This document shows positions 39,353 through 52,602 of a DNA stretch of 64,000 nt, in pieces. A program made the position numbers and the translations under genes. How positions within the stretch are numbered: the first letter of the stretch is position 1; the number at the start of each line of letters is the position of its first letter. The notes beneath the pieces are model-generated. The model saw only the letters and a program-made list of their open reading frames with translations. It was not told the origin of the DNA and did no database searches. The stretch covers positions 38,045 to 102,044 of the forward strand of contig JACPYM010000040.1 in the NCBI GenBank assembly GCA_016196035.1, read 5' to 3'. The stretch comes from Acidobacteriota bacterium. GTDB taxonomy: Bacteria > Acidobacteriota > Blastocatellia > RBC074.

Positions 39353-40442
39353 TCTGAGTTTGCGCGACGTTTCCAAAAGCTATGCGGGCGGCGTGCGCGC
39401 GGTGTCGTCGGTCAACGCCGAAATCGCAGACGGTGAATTCATCATCCTGGTTGGGCCGTCCGGCTGCGGTAAATCTACGCTGTTGCGCATGATCGCGGGC
39501 CTGGAAGAAATCAGCGCGGGCGCAGTGCTGATTGATGGGCGCGTTGTCAACGACGTACACGCCAAAGATCGCGACATTGCGATGGTCTTTCAACATTACG
39601 CGCTCTATCCGCACATGAGCGTCGCCGCAAACATGGGCTTCGGTCTGAAGCTGCGCAAAGTCGCGCCAAGCGAGATTGACCGGCGCGTGCAGGAAGCCGC
39701 CGCGATTCTGGGTTTGACCGAATACCTGCAACGCAAACCCAAAGCGCTCTCTGGCGGGCAGCGCCAGCGCGTCGCGGTGGGCCGCGCCATCGTGCGTCAG
39801 CCCAAGCTGTTTCTGTTTGATGAACCGCTCAGCAATCTGGACGCCAAGATGCGCGTCGGGATGCGCGCCGAATTGATCCGGCTGCACAAACGCCTCGGCG
39901 CGACGATGGTTTATGTCACGCACGACCAAGTCGAAGCGATGAGCATGGGCGACCGGCTGATCGTATTGAAGGACGGCGTCGTGCAACAGATCGGCGCGCC
40001 GCTCGAAATATACAACCAACCCGCCAATCAGTTCGTCGCCGGATTTATCGGTTCGCCGCCGATGAATTTCATCCACTGTGAAATCGAGCAGCGCGGCGCG
40101 GATTGGTTTGTCGTCAGCGACGGGCTGAATCTGCAACTGCCGGAAAGCCAGCGCGCGAGCCTGGCGGCGGCCTTCACCAACGGCGAACGCAAGGCTGTGC
40201 TCGGTATCCGGCCTGAAGACATTCACGAACGCACCGGCGCGGGCGCAGCCGTCAGCGCCCGTGTGGACATCTTGGAACCGCTGGGCGGCGAAGTGCTCGC
40301 GACGTGTTCGTTCGGCAGTCACGAAATCGTGGCGCGGCTGAGTCCACGCACACGGGCGCAAACTGACGCGGCGCTTGAACTGCGCTTTGATTTAGAACGG
40401 GTGAAGCTGTTTGACGCGCAGACAGGAAAGGCGGTGGGGTGA
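39345..40442 (+). CDS. Sugar ABC transporter ATP-binding protein (UgpC/MsmK/MalK type)
   Basis: A 365-residue ATPase powering carbohydrate uptake. Walker A is GPSGCGKST, the Q-loop lies in MVFQHYALYPHMSV, the signature is LSGGQRQRVAVGRA, Walker B LFLFDEPLSNLD, and the switch histidine is in YVTHDQVEAMSMGDR. The C-terminal regulatory TOBE/OB domain (about 240-360, with LGIRPEDIHERTGAG) is typical of MalK/UgpC-type ATPases that may serve several transporters. It is flanked by the glycosidase gene (8-bp overlap) and the binding-protein gene (4-bp overlap). Confidence 0.95.
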   Translation: MASLSLRDVSKSYAGGVRAVSSVNAEIADGEFIILVGPSGCGKSTLLRMIAGLEEISAGAVLIDGRVVNDVHAKDRDIAMVFQHYALYPHMSVAANMGFGLKLRKVAPSEIDRRVQEAAAILGLTEYLQRKPKALSGGQRQRVAVGRAIVRQPKLFLFDEPLSNLDAKMRVGMRAELIRLHKRLGATMVYVTHDQVEAMSMGDRLIVLKDGVVQQIGAPLEIYNQPANQFVAGFIGSPPMNFIHCEIEQRGADWFVVSDGLNLQLPESQRASLAAAFTNGERKAVLGIRPEDIHERTGAGAAVSARVDILEPLGGEVLATCSFGSHEIVARLSPRTRAQTDAALELRFDLERVKLFDAQTGKAVG

Positions 40443-41755
40443 AAAAGCAAAAGGCAAAAGGCAAAAATCAAAAATCAAAAATGGGAAGCGCGCGTGCCGT
40501 CCTTTTGCTTTTTGCCTTTTGCCTTTTGCCTTTTGCCTTCCTGACTGCCTGCTCGCTCAACACTGCCAAACACAATAAAACCATCGTCACCTTTTGGCAC
40601 GGCATGGAATCGGGCGTGAACAATCAGGTGCTGCAAGCCAAGCTTGACCTGTTTAACGCCCAGCATCCCGGCATTTTCATTGACGCGCAGGTCTATGGCG
40701 CGGCGGATCAGTTGGGGCCGAAACTCGACGCCGCCGTCGCGGGCAAGACGCCGCCCGATTTGCTGTGGTGGTCGCCCGCCTTCTTTCCCAAATACGCGGC
40801 GGCGGGGGCGTTGCGTAATCTGGATGAGCTGATCGCGCAGGATGCGGCGTTCGACCGCGCCGATGTTTACGATTACTTGTGGGAACTCGGCAGCTTCGAC
40901 AATAAGCTGTATGTCACGCCGTTTTCCGCCAACAACCTGGGCATCTATTACAACAAACAGATGCTGAGCGAAGCCGGCATTGCGCAGCCGCCGCAGACTT
41001 GGGATGAATTCAAAACAACCGCGCGTAAGCTGACGCGCAACGGCGTGTACGGCTTTCAAATCCCGATTGGCACGTCGGAATGGACGGTCTGGACGTGGCA
41101 ATGCTATCTCTGGCAAGCGGGCGGCGAGTTGCTGACGCCGGACAAAAAACAGGCCGCGTTCAATTCGGCGGCGGGCGTCGCGGCGCTTGATTTCTGGAAG
41201 TCGCTTTACGACGAAAAGCTGGCGAACTTTTCCGAAACCGATGCGGGTTACAAGACCGACAACATCCTGGCCGGGCGCATTGCCATGACCATCAACGGGC
41301 CGTGGAATTACGCTGATCTGAAAACGCAGCCGCACATCGGCGTCTTCGCGCTGCCCCGCCAACAGCGCGCGGCGACGAACATCGGCGGCGAGTCGCTCTT
41401 CCTTTTCAAAACGAATGCGCAACGCGAACGCGCGGCCTGGGAGTTTATGAAGTTCGTGATGAGCGCCGATTTTCAAGTGGATTGGGCAATGGCGACGGGC
41501 TACTTGCCAGTCTCGAAATCCGCCGCGAACAGCGCGCCGTATCAGGCGTTCTTGCAAGCCAATCCGTTTATCAAAGCCTACAACGATCAAATGCCGGTGG
41601 GACGGACGCGGCCTTCGATCCCGCAATATCCGGCGTTGTCACTGACGTTGGGGAAGTATTTGGAAGCGGCGTTGTATGGCAAGCTGTCGGCGCAAGAGGC
41701 GCTAGACAAGGCGGCAACGGAAGTGAATGCGATATTGCAGAAGGCGGGAAATTGA
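40439..41755 (+). CDS. Sugar ABC transporter substrate-binding lipoprotein
   Basis: A 438-residue family 1 solute-binding protein. Start GTG overlaps the ATPase stop (GTGA); an ATG at 40481 is an alternative. The signal peptide has a Lys-rich n-region (KKQKAKGKNQKSK), a hydrophobic core (LLLFAFCLLPFAF) and the lipobox LTAC, so it is a lipid-anchored extracytoplasmic protein. Both the Lys-rich and hydrophobic parts are encoded by heptamer repeats in inverted orientation. The mature part has VTFWHGMESGVNNQ, DLLWWSPAFFPKYAAAG, NNLGIYYNKQMLSEAGI and INGPWNYADLK, as in sugar-binding proteins. The permease genes follow after a MazEF insertion. Confidence 0.93.
   Translation: MKKQKAKGKNQKSKMGSARAVLLLFAFCLLPFAFLTACSLNTAKHNKTIVTFWHGMESGVNNQVLQAKLDLFNAQHPGIFIDAQVYGAADQLGPKLDAAVAGKTPPDLLWWSPAFFPKYAAAGALRNLDELIAQDAAFDRADVYDYLWELGSFDNKLYVTPFSANNLGIYYNKQMLSEAGIAQPPQTWDEFKTTARKLTRNGVYGFQIPIGTSEWTVWTWQCYLWQAGGELLTPDKKQAAFNSAAGVAALDFWKSLYDEKLANFSETDAGYKTDNILAGRIAMTINGPWNYADLKTQPHIGVFALPRQQRAATNIGGESLFLFKTNAQRERAAWEFMKFVMSADFQVDWAMATGYLPVSKSAANSAPYQAFLQANPFIKAYNDQMPVGRTRPSIPQYPALSLTLGKYLEAALYGKLSAQEALDKAATEVNAILQKAGN
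40442..40535. repeat. Heptamer tandem repeats in inverted orientation encoding a signal peptide
   Basis: Six heptamers of the type AAAAGGC/AAAAATC run from 40442 to 40483; the complement-type array CCTTTTG (five units) runs from 40501 to 40535. Both are inside the first 33 codons of the binding-protein gene. Confidence 0.92.
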
Positions 41756-41784
41756 TGGCATCCTGCTGGGGCAAGGAGGACATT

Positions 41785-42030
41785 ATGCAAACCGAAGTTT
41801 TGATCGAACGCATCAAAAGCCTACCGCCGAACATGCTGGTTGAAGTGGAAGCCTTGGTGGACTCGCTGGAGTCGAAATCCGGGCAAGCCATCAGCAACGC
41901 GCGACAGGCGCGCTTTGACGCGATTGCCGCTTACGCCGCGCAACACGCGGGCACGGATGCCGACCTGGACGAAGAGCTTGAACAGGCCGCTGTCGAGCAC
42001 TTGCTAACGCTGGAAGAATACGAGCAATGA
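41785..42030 (+). CDS. Antitoxin of the MazF-type toxin
   Basis: An 81-residue protein starting MQTEVLIERIKSLPPNMLVE with AAGGAGGA 5 bp upstream. The N-terminal 35 residues resemble short helical antitoxin N-termini (leucine-rich, LVEVEALVDSLESK); the C-terminus is acidic (DADLDEELEQAAVEHLL) and would bind the toxin. It overlaps the MazF gene by 4 bp (ATGA). It lies 29 bp after the substrate-binding-protein gene, splitting the ABC transporter operon. Confidence 0.78.
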   Translation: MQTEVLIERIKSLPPNMLVEVEALVDSLESKSGQAISNARQARFDAIAAYAAQHAGTDADLDEELEQAAVEHLLTLEEYEQ

Positions 42031-42374
42031 AACGCGGGGATGTCTATTGGGCCGATCTCGCGCCGCGTTCCGGCTCGGAACAAAAGGGCCGGCGGCCCGT
42101 CATCATTGTTTCGCACGACGGATTTAACCTGTCGCGGGGCTGGAACTCTGTCATTGTCGTCCCGACTTCGACTTCGCAAGCACAAGCCAAGCGCGGCGCA
42201 ACCGGTGTTCTTTTGCCGGTTGGCGAAGGCGGATTAGCCCAGGAGAGTGTCGCGTTGTGTCATCAAGTGACAACACTTGACCGGTCAAAGCTGTTGCAAA
42301 AGATCGGCGCGCTTTCCGCTGTCTGGCTGGCGAAAGTGGAGCAGGGCTTAGTTGCCGCGCTGGATTTGCCGTAA
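42027..42374 (+). CDS. MazF/PemK-type endoribonuclease toxin
   Basis: A 115-residue toxin of the MazF/PemK family, which cleaves RNA at short sequences. Family motifs: MKRGDVYWADLAPRSGSEQ, GRRPVIIVSHDGFN, WNSVIVVPTSTS, and SVALCHQVTTLDRSKL in the second half, with IGALS near the end. Length is normal and no defect is visible. It is coupled to the antitoxin upstream and followed 9 bp later by the sugar permease gene, so toxin and transporter may share a transcript. Confidence 0.92.
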   Translation: MKRGDVYWADLAPRSGSEQKGRRPVIIVSHDGFNLSRGWNSVIVVPTSTSQAQAKRGATGVLLPVGEGGLAQESVALCHQVTTLDRSKLLQKIGALSAVWLAKVEQGLVAALDLP

Positions 42375-42383
42375 CCGATCAAA

Positions 42384-43256
42384 ATGAATGCACGCAAAGA
42401 CAACCTGACTGCCTATCTCTTCCTGCTCCCCGCGCTGCTGCTGCTCGGCGTCTTCATCCTCTACCCGCTCCTGCAATTGCTCTGGGTCAGCCTGAACGAA
42501 TGGAACATCCTGAAAGATCAAATGACCTGGGTTGGCTTCGATAATTACCGCGCGATCCTAAAAGAGGAAGGCTTTCGGCAGGCGCTGTTCAACACCTTCT
42601 ATTTTGTCGCCGTGACGGTGCCGGTCGGGCTGGCGTTGGCACTGGGGCTGGCGCTGCTGCTGAATGAAAAGCTCAAAGGCGTAGGCCTGTTGCGCACGTT
42701 GGTCTTTACGCCGTTTGTGACTTCGACGGTGGCGGCGGGCGTGATTTTCATTTGGCTGATGGATTACGACCGGGGCTTGGTGAATGCGGCGTTGGCGGCG
42801 CTGGGCGCGATGCGCATCAACTTTTTGCAAAGCGAGACGTGGGCGATGCCGGCGGTGATCGTGATGACGATTTGGAAGCAGGCGGGCTACAACATGATCT
42901 TGTTTCTGGCGGGTTTGCAGGGCATTCCTGAGATGTATTACGAGGCGGCGGCAATTGACGGAGCTAAACGCGGCTGGCAAACCTTCCGGCACATCACTTG
43001 GCCGTTGCTGTGGCCGACGACGTTTTTCGTGCTGGTAATCTCGATCATCTTTGCGTTTCGTTCGTTCGAGCAGATGTTCGTGATGACGCGCGGCGGGCCG
43101 GTGGGCGCGACGACGACGCTGGTCTATTACATCTTCGACAAGGCGTTCAAGTTCGGCAATATGGGGCAGGCGGCGGCGGTCTCGACGTTAATGGTGGGGA
43201 TTGTGCTGTTGATTACGTGGTTGCAATTTCGCGGGCAAAAGGAAGCAGAGATTTGA
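42384..43256 (+). CDS. Sugar ABC transporter permease (UgpA/MalF type)
   Basis: A 290-residue inner-membrane permease with six helices, starting with an N-terminal helix (LTAYLFLLPALLLLGVFILY). The EAA loop that contacts the ATPase is YYEAAAIDGAKRGWQTFRHITW-like, present at about residues 192-212, followed by WPLLWPTTFFVLVISII. It forms a heterodimer with the next permease. The gene begins 9 bp after mazF and ends 26 bp before the second permease. Confidence 0.93.
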   Translation: MNARKDNLTAYLFLLPALLLLGVFILYPLLQLLWVSLNEWNILKDQMTWVGFDNYRAILKEEGFRQALFNTFYFVAVTVPVGLALALGLALLLNEKLKGVGLLRTLVFTPFVTSTVAAGVIFIWLMDYDRGLVNAALAALGAMRINFLQSETWAMPAVIVMTIWKQAGYNMILFLAGLQGIPEMYYEAAAIDGAKRGWQTFRHITWPLLWPTTFFVLVISIIFAFRSFEQMFVMTRGGPVGATTTLVYYIFDKAFKFGNMGQAAAVSTLMVGIVLLITWLQFRGQKEAEI

Positions 43257-43282
43257 AATTACGGATTTGAGATTGAAAGCCA

Positions 43283-44104
43283 ATGACCAAAGAGAGCAAA
43301 GCCCAAAACTGGATTCAATATGCGTTGGCGATTGGCGTGGCGCTGCTGTTCGCCTTGCCCTTGTTGGCAATGTTGACGACCTCGTTGCGCGATCCGGCCA
43401 AAGCGGCGGCGGGGTTTGCATTGCTGCCCGATAGCTTGCACTGGCAAAACTATGTCGCGGCGTGGCGGGCGACGAACTTCCCGCGCCAGTTCGTCAACAG
43501 TTTGGTGATGGCGCTGGGCGTGACGGCGGGGCAGATCATCACGTCGCTGCTGGCGGGCTATGCGTTTGCGCGCATGGAATTCTTTGGCAAGCGGGCACTA
43601 TTTATGACGGTGCTGGCCACGCTGATTATTCCGTTTCAGATTTTGGTGATCCCGGTTTTCATCATCCTGGTCAAGCTCGCGTGGATCAATACCTATTGGG
43701 CGTTGATCGTGCCGTCGCTGGCGAATGCCTTTGGCATTTTCCTGTTCACCCAGTTTTTCAAAACGATTCCTTACGAATTGGAAGAGGCCGCATATCTGGA
43801 TGGCGCAAGCCGCTGGACGGTGTTGTGGCGCATTATGGTGCCGTTGTCGCGTTCGGCCATTACGACGCTGTTTCTCTTCACATTCATCGCCGAATGGAAT
43901 GACCTGTTCAAACCGCTGGTCTTCACTTCAACCAAGAGCATGCGCACCGTGCAATTGGGGCTGACGGTGTTTCAGGAACAGTTCAAAGTAGATTACGCCT
44001 TGTTGATGGCGGCGGTGGTGTTTGTGACGCTGCCGAGCGTGTTGCTCTTTTTCCTGGGCCAGAAACAGTTTATTAAAGGCATCGCAACGACTGGGTTCAA
44101 ATAA
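43283..44104 (+). CDS. Sugar ABC transporter permease (UgpE/MalG type)
   Basis: A 273-residue permease partner. Features: first helix YALAIGVALLFALPLLAML, the SLRDP segment after it, NSLVMALGVTAGQIITSLLA, the EAA loop EEAAYLDGASRWTVLWRIMV, and the C-terminal KQFIKGIATTGFK typical of MalG/UgpE proteins. It completes a binding protein-ATPase-two permease transporter, with the GH32-like enzyme as the presumed intracellular hydrolase. A perfect inverted repeat starts directly after its stop and may end the transcript. Confidence 0.93.
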   Translation: MTKESKAQNWIQYALAIGVALLFALPLLAMLTTSLRDPAKAAAGFALLPDSLHWQNYVAAWRATNFPRQFVNSLVMALGVTAGQIITSLLAGYAFARMEFFGKRALFMTVLATLIIPFQILVIPVFIILVKLAWINTYWALIVPSLANAFGIFLFTQFFKTIPYELEEAAYLDGASRWTVLWRIMVPLSRSAITTLFLFTFIAEWNDLFKPLVFTSTKSMRTVQLGLTVFQEQFKVDYALLMAAVVFVTLPSVLLFFLGQKQFIKGIATTGFK

Positions 44105-44192
44105 AATTTTGCCACAGAGGCACAGAGATATTGAGCTTTTCTCTGGCTTTGCAACAACTCTCTCTTTGTCTCTGTGCCTCTGTGGCAAAATT
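44105..44192. repeat. Inverted repeat after the permease gene
   Basis: Perfect 24-bp arms at 44105-44128 and 44169-44192 (AATTTTGCCACAGAGGCACA and its complement). The arm starts one base after the TAA stop. It could act as a terminator-like hairpin for the ABC operon. It contains 8-bp sub-repeats (CCACAGAG, GCACAGAG). Confidence 0.9.
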
Positions 44193-44234
44193 CCGTAGTT
44201 GCCTTGGAAACAACGATTCAACGAGGAGCACCCA

Positions 44235-45140
44235 ATGGAATTTTTACGCACGCCCGATGAACGCTTCACCAACCTGCCCGGGTATGATTTCGCGCCGCAT
44301 TACGTCGAGATTAACGGCTTGCGCATACATTACCTGGACGAAGGGCCGCCCCTCGCCAATAAAGACGCCGCGCCTGTCTTGCTGCTGCACGGCGAACCGT
44401 CGTGGTGCTATCTATATCGCAAGATGATTCCGGTGCTGGCCGCCGCCGGGTACCGCGCCATCGCGCCCGACCTGATCGGCTTCGGGCGTTCGGACAAGTT
44501 GCCGCAGCGCGAGCAATACACCTATCAATTGCACGTAGACTTCATCACCGCCTTTGTCAAGGCGCTCGACCTGCAAAACATCACCTTGTTCGGACAGGAT
44601 TGGGGCGGACTGATTGGCTTGCGCGTGGCGGCGGAAAACGAAGCCCGTTTTGCCCGCCTCGTCGTCGCCAACACGGGTCTGCCCACGGGCGATCAACCGA
44701 TGACCGAAGGCTTCATGCGTTGGCGCGCGTATTCGCAAACGGTCGAGCACTTCCACGTCGGCGGCATCATCAAGGGCGGTTGCGTGACCGAACTCGCGCC
44801 TGCGGTCATCGCCGCCTATAACGCGCCCTTCCCCGACGACAGTTACAAAGCCGCCGCGCGTCAGTTCCCACTGCTCGTGCCCATCGCGCCCGACGACCCG
44901 GCCTCGGCAGCCAATCGCGCCGCCTGGGAAGTCTTGCGCCGCTGGCAAAAGCCGTTGCTGACGGCCTTCAGCGATGGCGACGCCGTCACGCGGGGCGGCG
45001 AGCGCGTCTTTCAAAAGCTGGTGCCCGGCGCGCAGGGCCAACCGCACAGCACCATCACTGGCGCAGGTCATTTTTTGCAGGAAGACAAAGGGGAAGAAGT
45101 GGCAAGCGTGGTGGTTGATTTCATGGCGCGCACGACCTAA
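44235..45140 (+). CDS. Haloalkane dehalogenase-like alpha/beta hydrolase
   Basis: A 301-residue alpha/beta hydrolase close to haloalkane dehalogenases of the DhlA/DhmA subfamily. The ATG at 44235 has AGGAG upstream. Motifs: LLHGEPSWCYLYRKM (HGEP oxyanion region), nucleophile Asp122 in FGQDWGGLIGLR, the cap region with PFPDDSYKAAARQFP, AFSDGDAVTRGG, and the catalytic His in GAGHFLQED. An Asp nucleophile fits dehalogenases and epoxide hydrolases but not esterases. Halide-stabilising Trp125-type residues cannot be confirmed without a structure; the W in QDWGG is present. It is convergent with the GntR gene. Confidence 0.85.
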   Translation: MEFLRTPDERFTNLPGYDFAPHYVEINGLRIHYLDEGPPLANKDAAPVLLLHGEPSWCYLYRKMIPVLAAAGYRAIAPDLIGFGRSDKLPQREQYTYQLHVDFITAFVKALDLQNITLFGQDWGGLIGLRVAAENEARFARLVVANTGLPTGDQPMTEGFMRWRAYSQTVEHFHVGGIIKGGCVTELAPAVIAAYNAPFPDDSYKAAARQFPLLVPIAPDDPASAANRAAWEVLRRWQKPLLTAFSDGDAVTRGGERVFQKLVPGAQGQPHSTITGAGHFLQEDKGEEVASVVVDFMARTT

Positions 45141-45235
45141 CACTTGCAGGTAAGGCGGCTGATTTCAACTTATATAAGGCAGGCAATGAACGCACAGGGC
45201 GCGGCGAACCAATGTCAGGGCTGAGATGACATCGG

Positions 45236-45922
45236 TCAGGCGCGTTCCGGGGTCAGCAACTGGTGCAGTTTGTCTTTGGTTTCTTGCAGGAACATGCGCG
45301 TCAGGCGTCCGGCGGCCACCGCATCGCGGGCGCACAGTGCCTTGACGGCTTTTTCCTGTACGGCGGTGCTGACTTGTGCCACGCGCAGATGCGTCGTGTG
45401 GTTATGCTTCTCGGTGATGACATAAAGCGCAAACAGCGGCGCGACCAGACGTTCAAGCGCCTGCGCGAGAAAGCGATTGCCCGAGGCTTCCCAAATTTTG
45501 CGGCGGCAAGCCAGATTCGCTTCAAAAAAGCGCGCCAGGTTTTCACCGGCAAGCTGCTGTTTCATCGTCTTGAACAATTCCCCGATGGCGGCGAGTTCCG
45601 CCGCGCTGGCGTGCTGCGCGGCCAGCGCATAAGCCAGCGGTTCCAACTCCAGACGAATATCAAAGATTTGCTGGGTATCCGCCAGCTTGAGGTTGGTGAC
45701 GTGCGTGCCCGAAAAAGGCGTGCGCTCGACAAAGCCCTGATGTTCGAGTTCGATCAACGCCTCGCGGATCAAGCCCTGTCCGACGCCGAACTGCTGGGCG
45801 ATTTTGGTTTCGACAAGCTGCTCGCCGGGCTTCAAACCACCCGCCAGGATGGCGTCCTTGAGCGTCGCCACCACGCGCACGCGCTTGGAAATCGGCTCAA
45901 CCTTCTGAAACCCGATGGTCAT
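45236..45922 (-). CDS. GntR-family transcriptional regulator, FCD domain
   Basis: A 228-residue regulator. The winged-helix domain (about 10-75) contains ILAGGLKPGEQLVETKIAQQ and LIREALIELEHQGFVER; the all-helical FCD ligand-binding domain (about 80-220) has the metal-ligand residues expected in FDIRLELEPLAY, ANLACRRKIWEASGN and EKHNHTTHLRVAQ. FadR/FCD regulators usually sense organic or sugar acids. It stands between the dehalogenase-like gene and a long intergenic region that carries a palindrome of GntR-operator size, so it may control the divergent TonB receptor/GH2 locus (inference). Confidence 0.92.
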   Translation of the reverse strand: MTIGFQKVEPISKRVRVVATLKDAILAGGLKPGEQLVETKIAQQFGVGQGLIREALIELEHQGFVERTPFSGTHVTNLKLADTQQIFDIRLELEPLAYALAAQHASAAELAAIGELFKTMKQQLAGENLARFFEANLACRRKIWEASGNRFLAQALERLVAPLFALYVITEKHNHTTHLRVAQVSTAVQEKAVKALCARDAVAAGRLTRMFLQETKDKLHQLLTPERA

Positions 45923-46000
45923 CTCGTGATTCCTTCTTAAGAGTACAGTTGCGAGCTAATCGCGGCACGGTTCACTTTGCGTTGCTGATTTAACGCGGCT

Positions 46001-46015
46001 GATTATCCGATAATC
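46001..46015. promoter_or_regulatory. Candidate GntR operator GATTATCCGATAATC
   Basis: A perfect palindrome with 7-bp arms around a central C, 79 bp upstream of the GntR start. The first 10 bases recur at 46031-46040. Size and placement fit a FadR-subfamily operator controlling its own gene and the divergent receptor; this is inference. Confidence 0.5.
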
Positions 46016-46048
46016 TATTACCTGATTCAAGATTATCCGAAAAAATTC

Positions 46049-46077
46049 TTGACACTTGGTTATACCATCAATTATTT
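46049..46077 (+). promoter_or_regulatory. Candidate sigma-70 promoter toward the TonB receptor
   Basis: TTGACA (46049-46054), 17-bp spacer, TTATTT (46072-46077). The palindrome and half-site lie just upstream of it. It would leave a 430-base leader before the receptor ATG. Confidence 0.45.
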
Positions 46078-46516
46078 TGCGCGACACCAACCAGACGATG
46101 ATTGATTCACACTTGCTTTGCTGTCTTGATGAATTCGAAATGCGCTACGCCGTAGCGTATTTGCTCACCACTTGTAGATAGGACTGATTTAGCTTTGCGG
46201 GAGAAATCCTGCTTGAAATAGAACTGGGCGGATAGGCTGCGGAACCTTGCGTTCCGCGTGTCTTCGCGCGCCGGTTCTGGCGCTGGGCTGGCAAACAGTG
46301 CTTCAGGCAGACGAGCCGCGCGGGCGCGCGCTGTGAACGGGGTCAGGCGACAGCATGAAAGAACGCCTGGGCAGAAAGCACGGAATCAAGCGCGCCAGCC
46401 CTCCCGGTGGATTCACTTCCACTCTTCGTTTCGCGGTTGTGCGCCCGGCGGCGTGGCGTGCTTGCGCGACAAACAGCCTGGTCATCGGATCGGCACGACT
46501 TTCAGTAGGAGACAAT

Positions 46517-51921
<5,405 letters not shown>

Positions 51922-52081
51922 AATAATGGTTGTGCCAATACCAGACTCAGCCGCTCCAGCTTGCAAGGTGAGCAAGAACGCTGAACTGGCGCAGGTCGTG
52001 GCTGATTTCATCGGCGGACGGCATAGAGCTTTGTGCCGGCGACCGGGCAGTGTTAGATTCCCGCCCATAGAGGTTATCGTT

Positions 52082-52366
52082 ATGCAGATTCAATTCACCC
52101 TTCAGGTTTTCAAGGAAGCCCAGTTTTACGTTGCCTATGCACCCGAACTTGACGTCTCTTCGTGCGGCCCAACCGAGGCCAAGGCCAAGAGTAATCTGTA
52201 TGAGGCAGTCCGTTTATTTTTGGAAGAAGCCGAAAAGCTGGGCACACTCAATCAAATTCTTGAAGAAGCTGGTTATGTCAAACGCAAGGGAATGCTAGTC
52301 GGCCCCAAATTCATCACAGTTCAGCAAGCTACCTTGCCATTCCAGTTTGCCAATGCCAAAGCTTAG
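52082..52366 (+). CDS. HicB-like antitoxin
   Basis: A 94-residue protein with the HicB half-RNase-H fold: MQIQFTLQVFKEAQFYVAYA, then PELDVSSCGPTEAKAKSNLY and AVRLFLEEAEKLG. HicB binds and neutralises HicA. The ATG at 52082 is used; the in-frame extension to 51926 is unsupported. Unusually the antitoxin comes first and the toxin frame starts 14 bp before its stop; antitoxin-first hicBA orders are known. The toxin is frameshifted. Confidence 0.8.
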   Translation: MQIQFTLQVFKEAQFYVAYAPELDVSSCGPTEAKAKSNLYEAVRLFLEEAEKLGTLNQILEEAGYVKRKGMLVGPKFITVQQATLPFQFANAKA

Positions 52367-52582
52367 CTCCGTTTCTTATCAGGTCCCGAAATGCATCTTC
52401 GAGTTGGACGGCTTTACGCACGTCCGCACGGAAGGCGATCACCTGGTTTTCACCAAGCCGGGCGTGCCGCGACCAGTCGTGATTCCCAAATACGCTGCCC
52501 TGCCGGTTTTTATGATCAAAACAACTTGCGCACTGCCGGGATCAGTCGCGAGCGTTACTTCGAATTGCTGGAAAAGTGTTAG
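52353..52582 (+). pseudogene. Frameshifted HicA toxin
   Basis: The first part reads MPKLSSVSYQVPKCIFELDG and GFTHVRTEGDHLVFTKPG, a clear HicA fold with the catalytic His in GDHLVF, up to KYAALPVF. The expected continuation (NNLRTAGISRERYFELLEKC) lies in another frame and ends at 52582. Adding one A to the AAAA run at 52518-52521 would restore IKNNLRTAG. So a one-base deletion in a homopolymer, or a sequencing error, breaks the gene. Confidence 0.75.
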
Positions 52583-52602
52583 CCACAAATGCCGTTTGAC
52601 CG

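Larger units (their letters stand above)
45923..46516. other. Intergenic region, 594 bp, between GntR and TonB receptor
   Basis: AT-richer than its surroundings. It holds a 15-bp palindrome (46001-46015), a half-site at 46031-46040, a promoter-like TTGACA/TTATTT pair (46049-46077) and a short hairpin GCGGAAC-N5-GTTCCGC near 46234-46252. A 90-codon frame at 46258 has no family resemblance. No gene was found. Confidence 0.6.
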
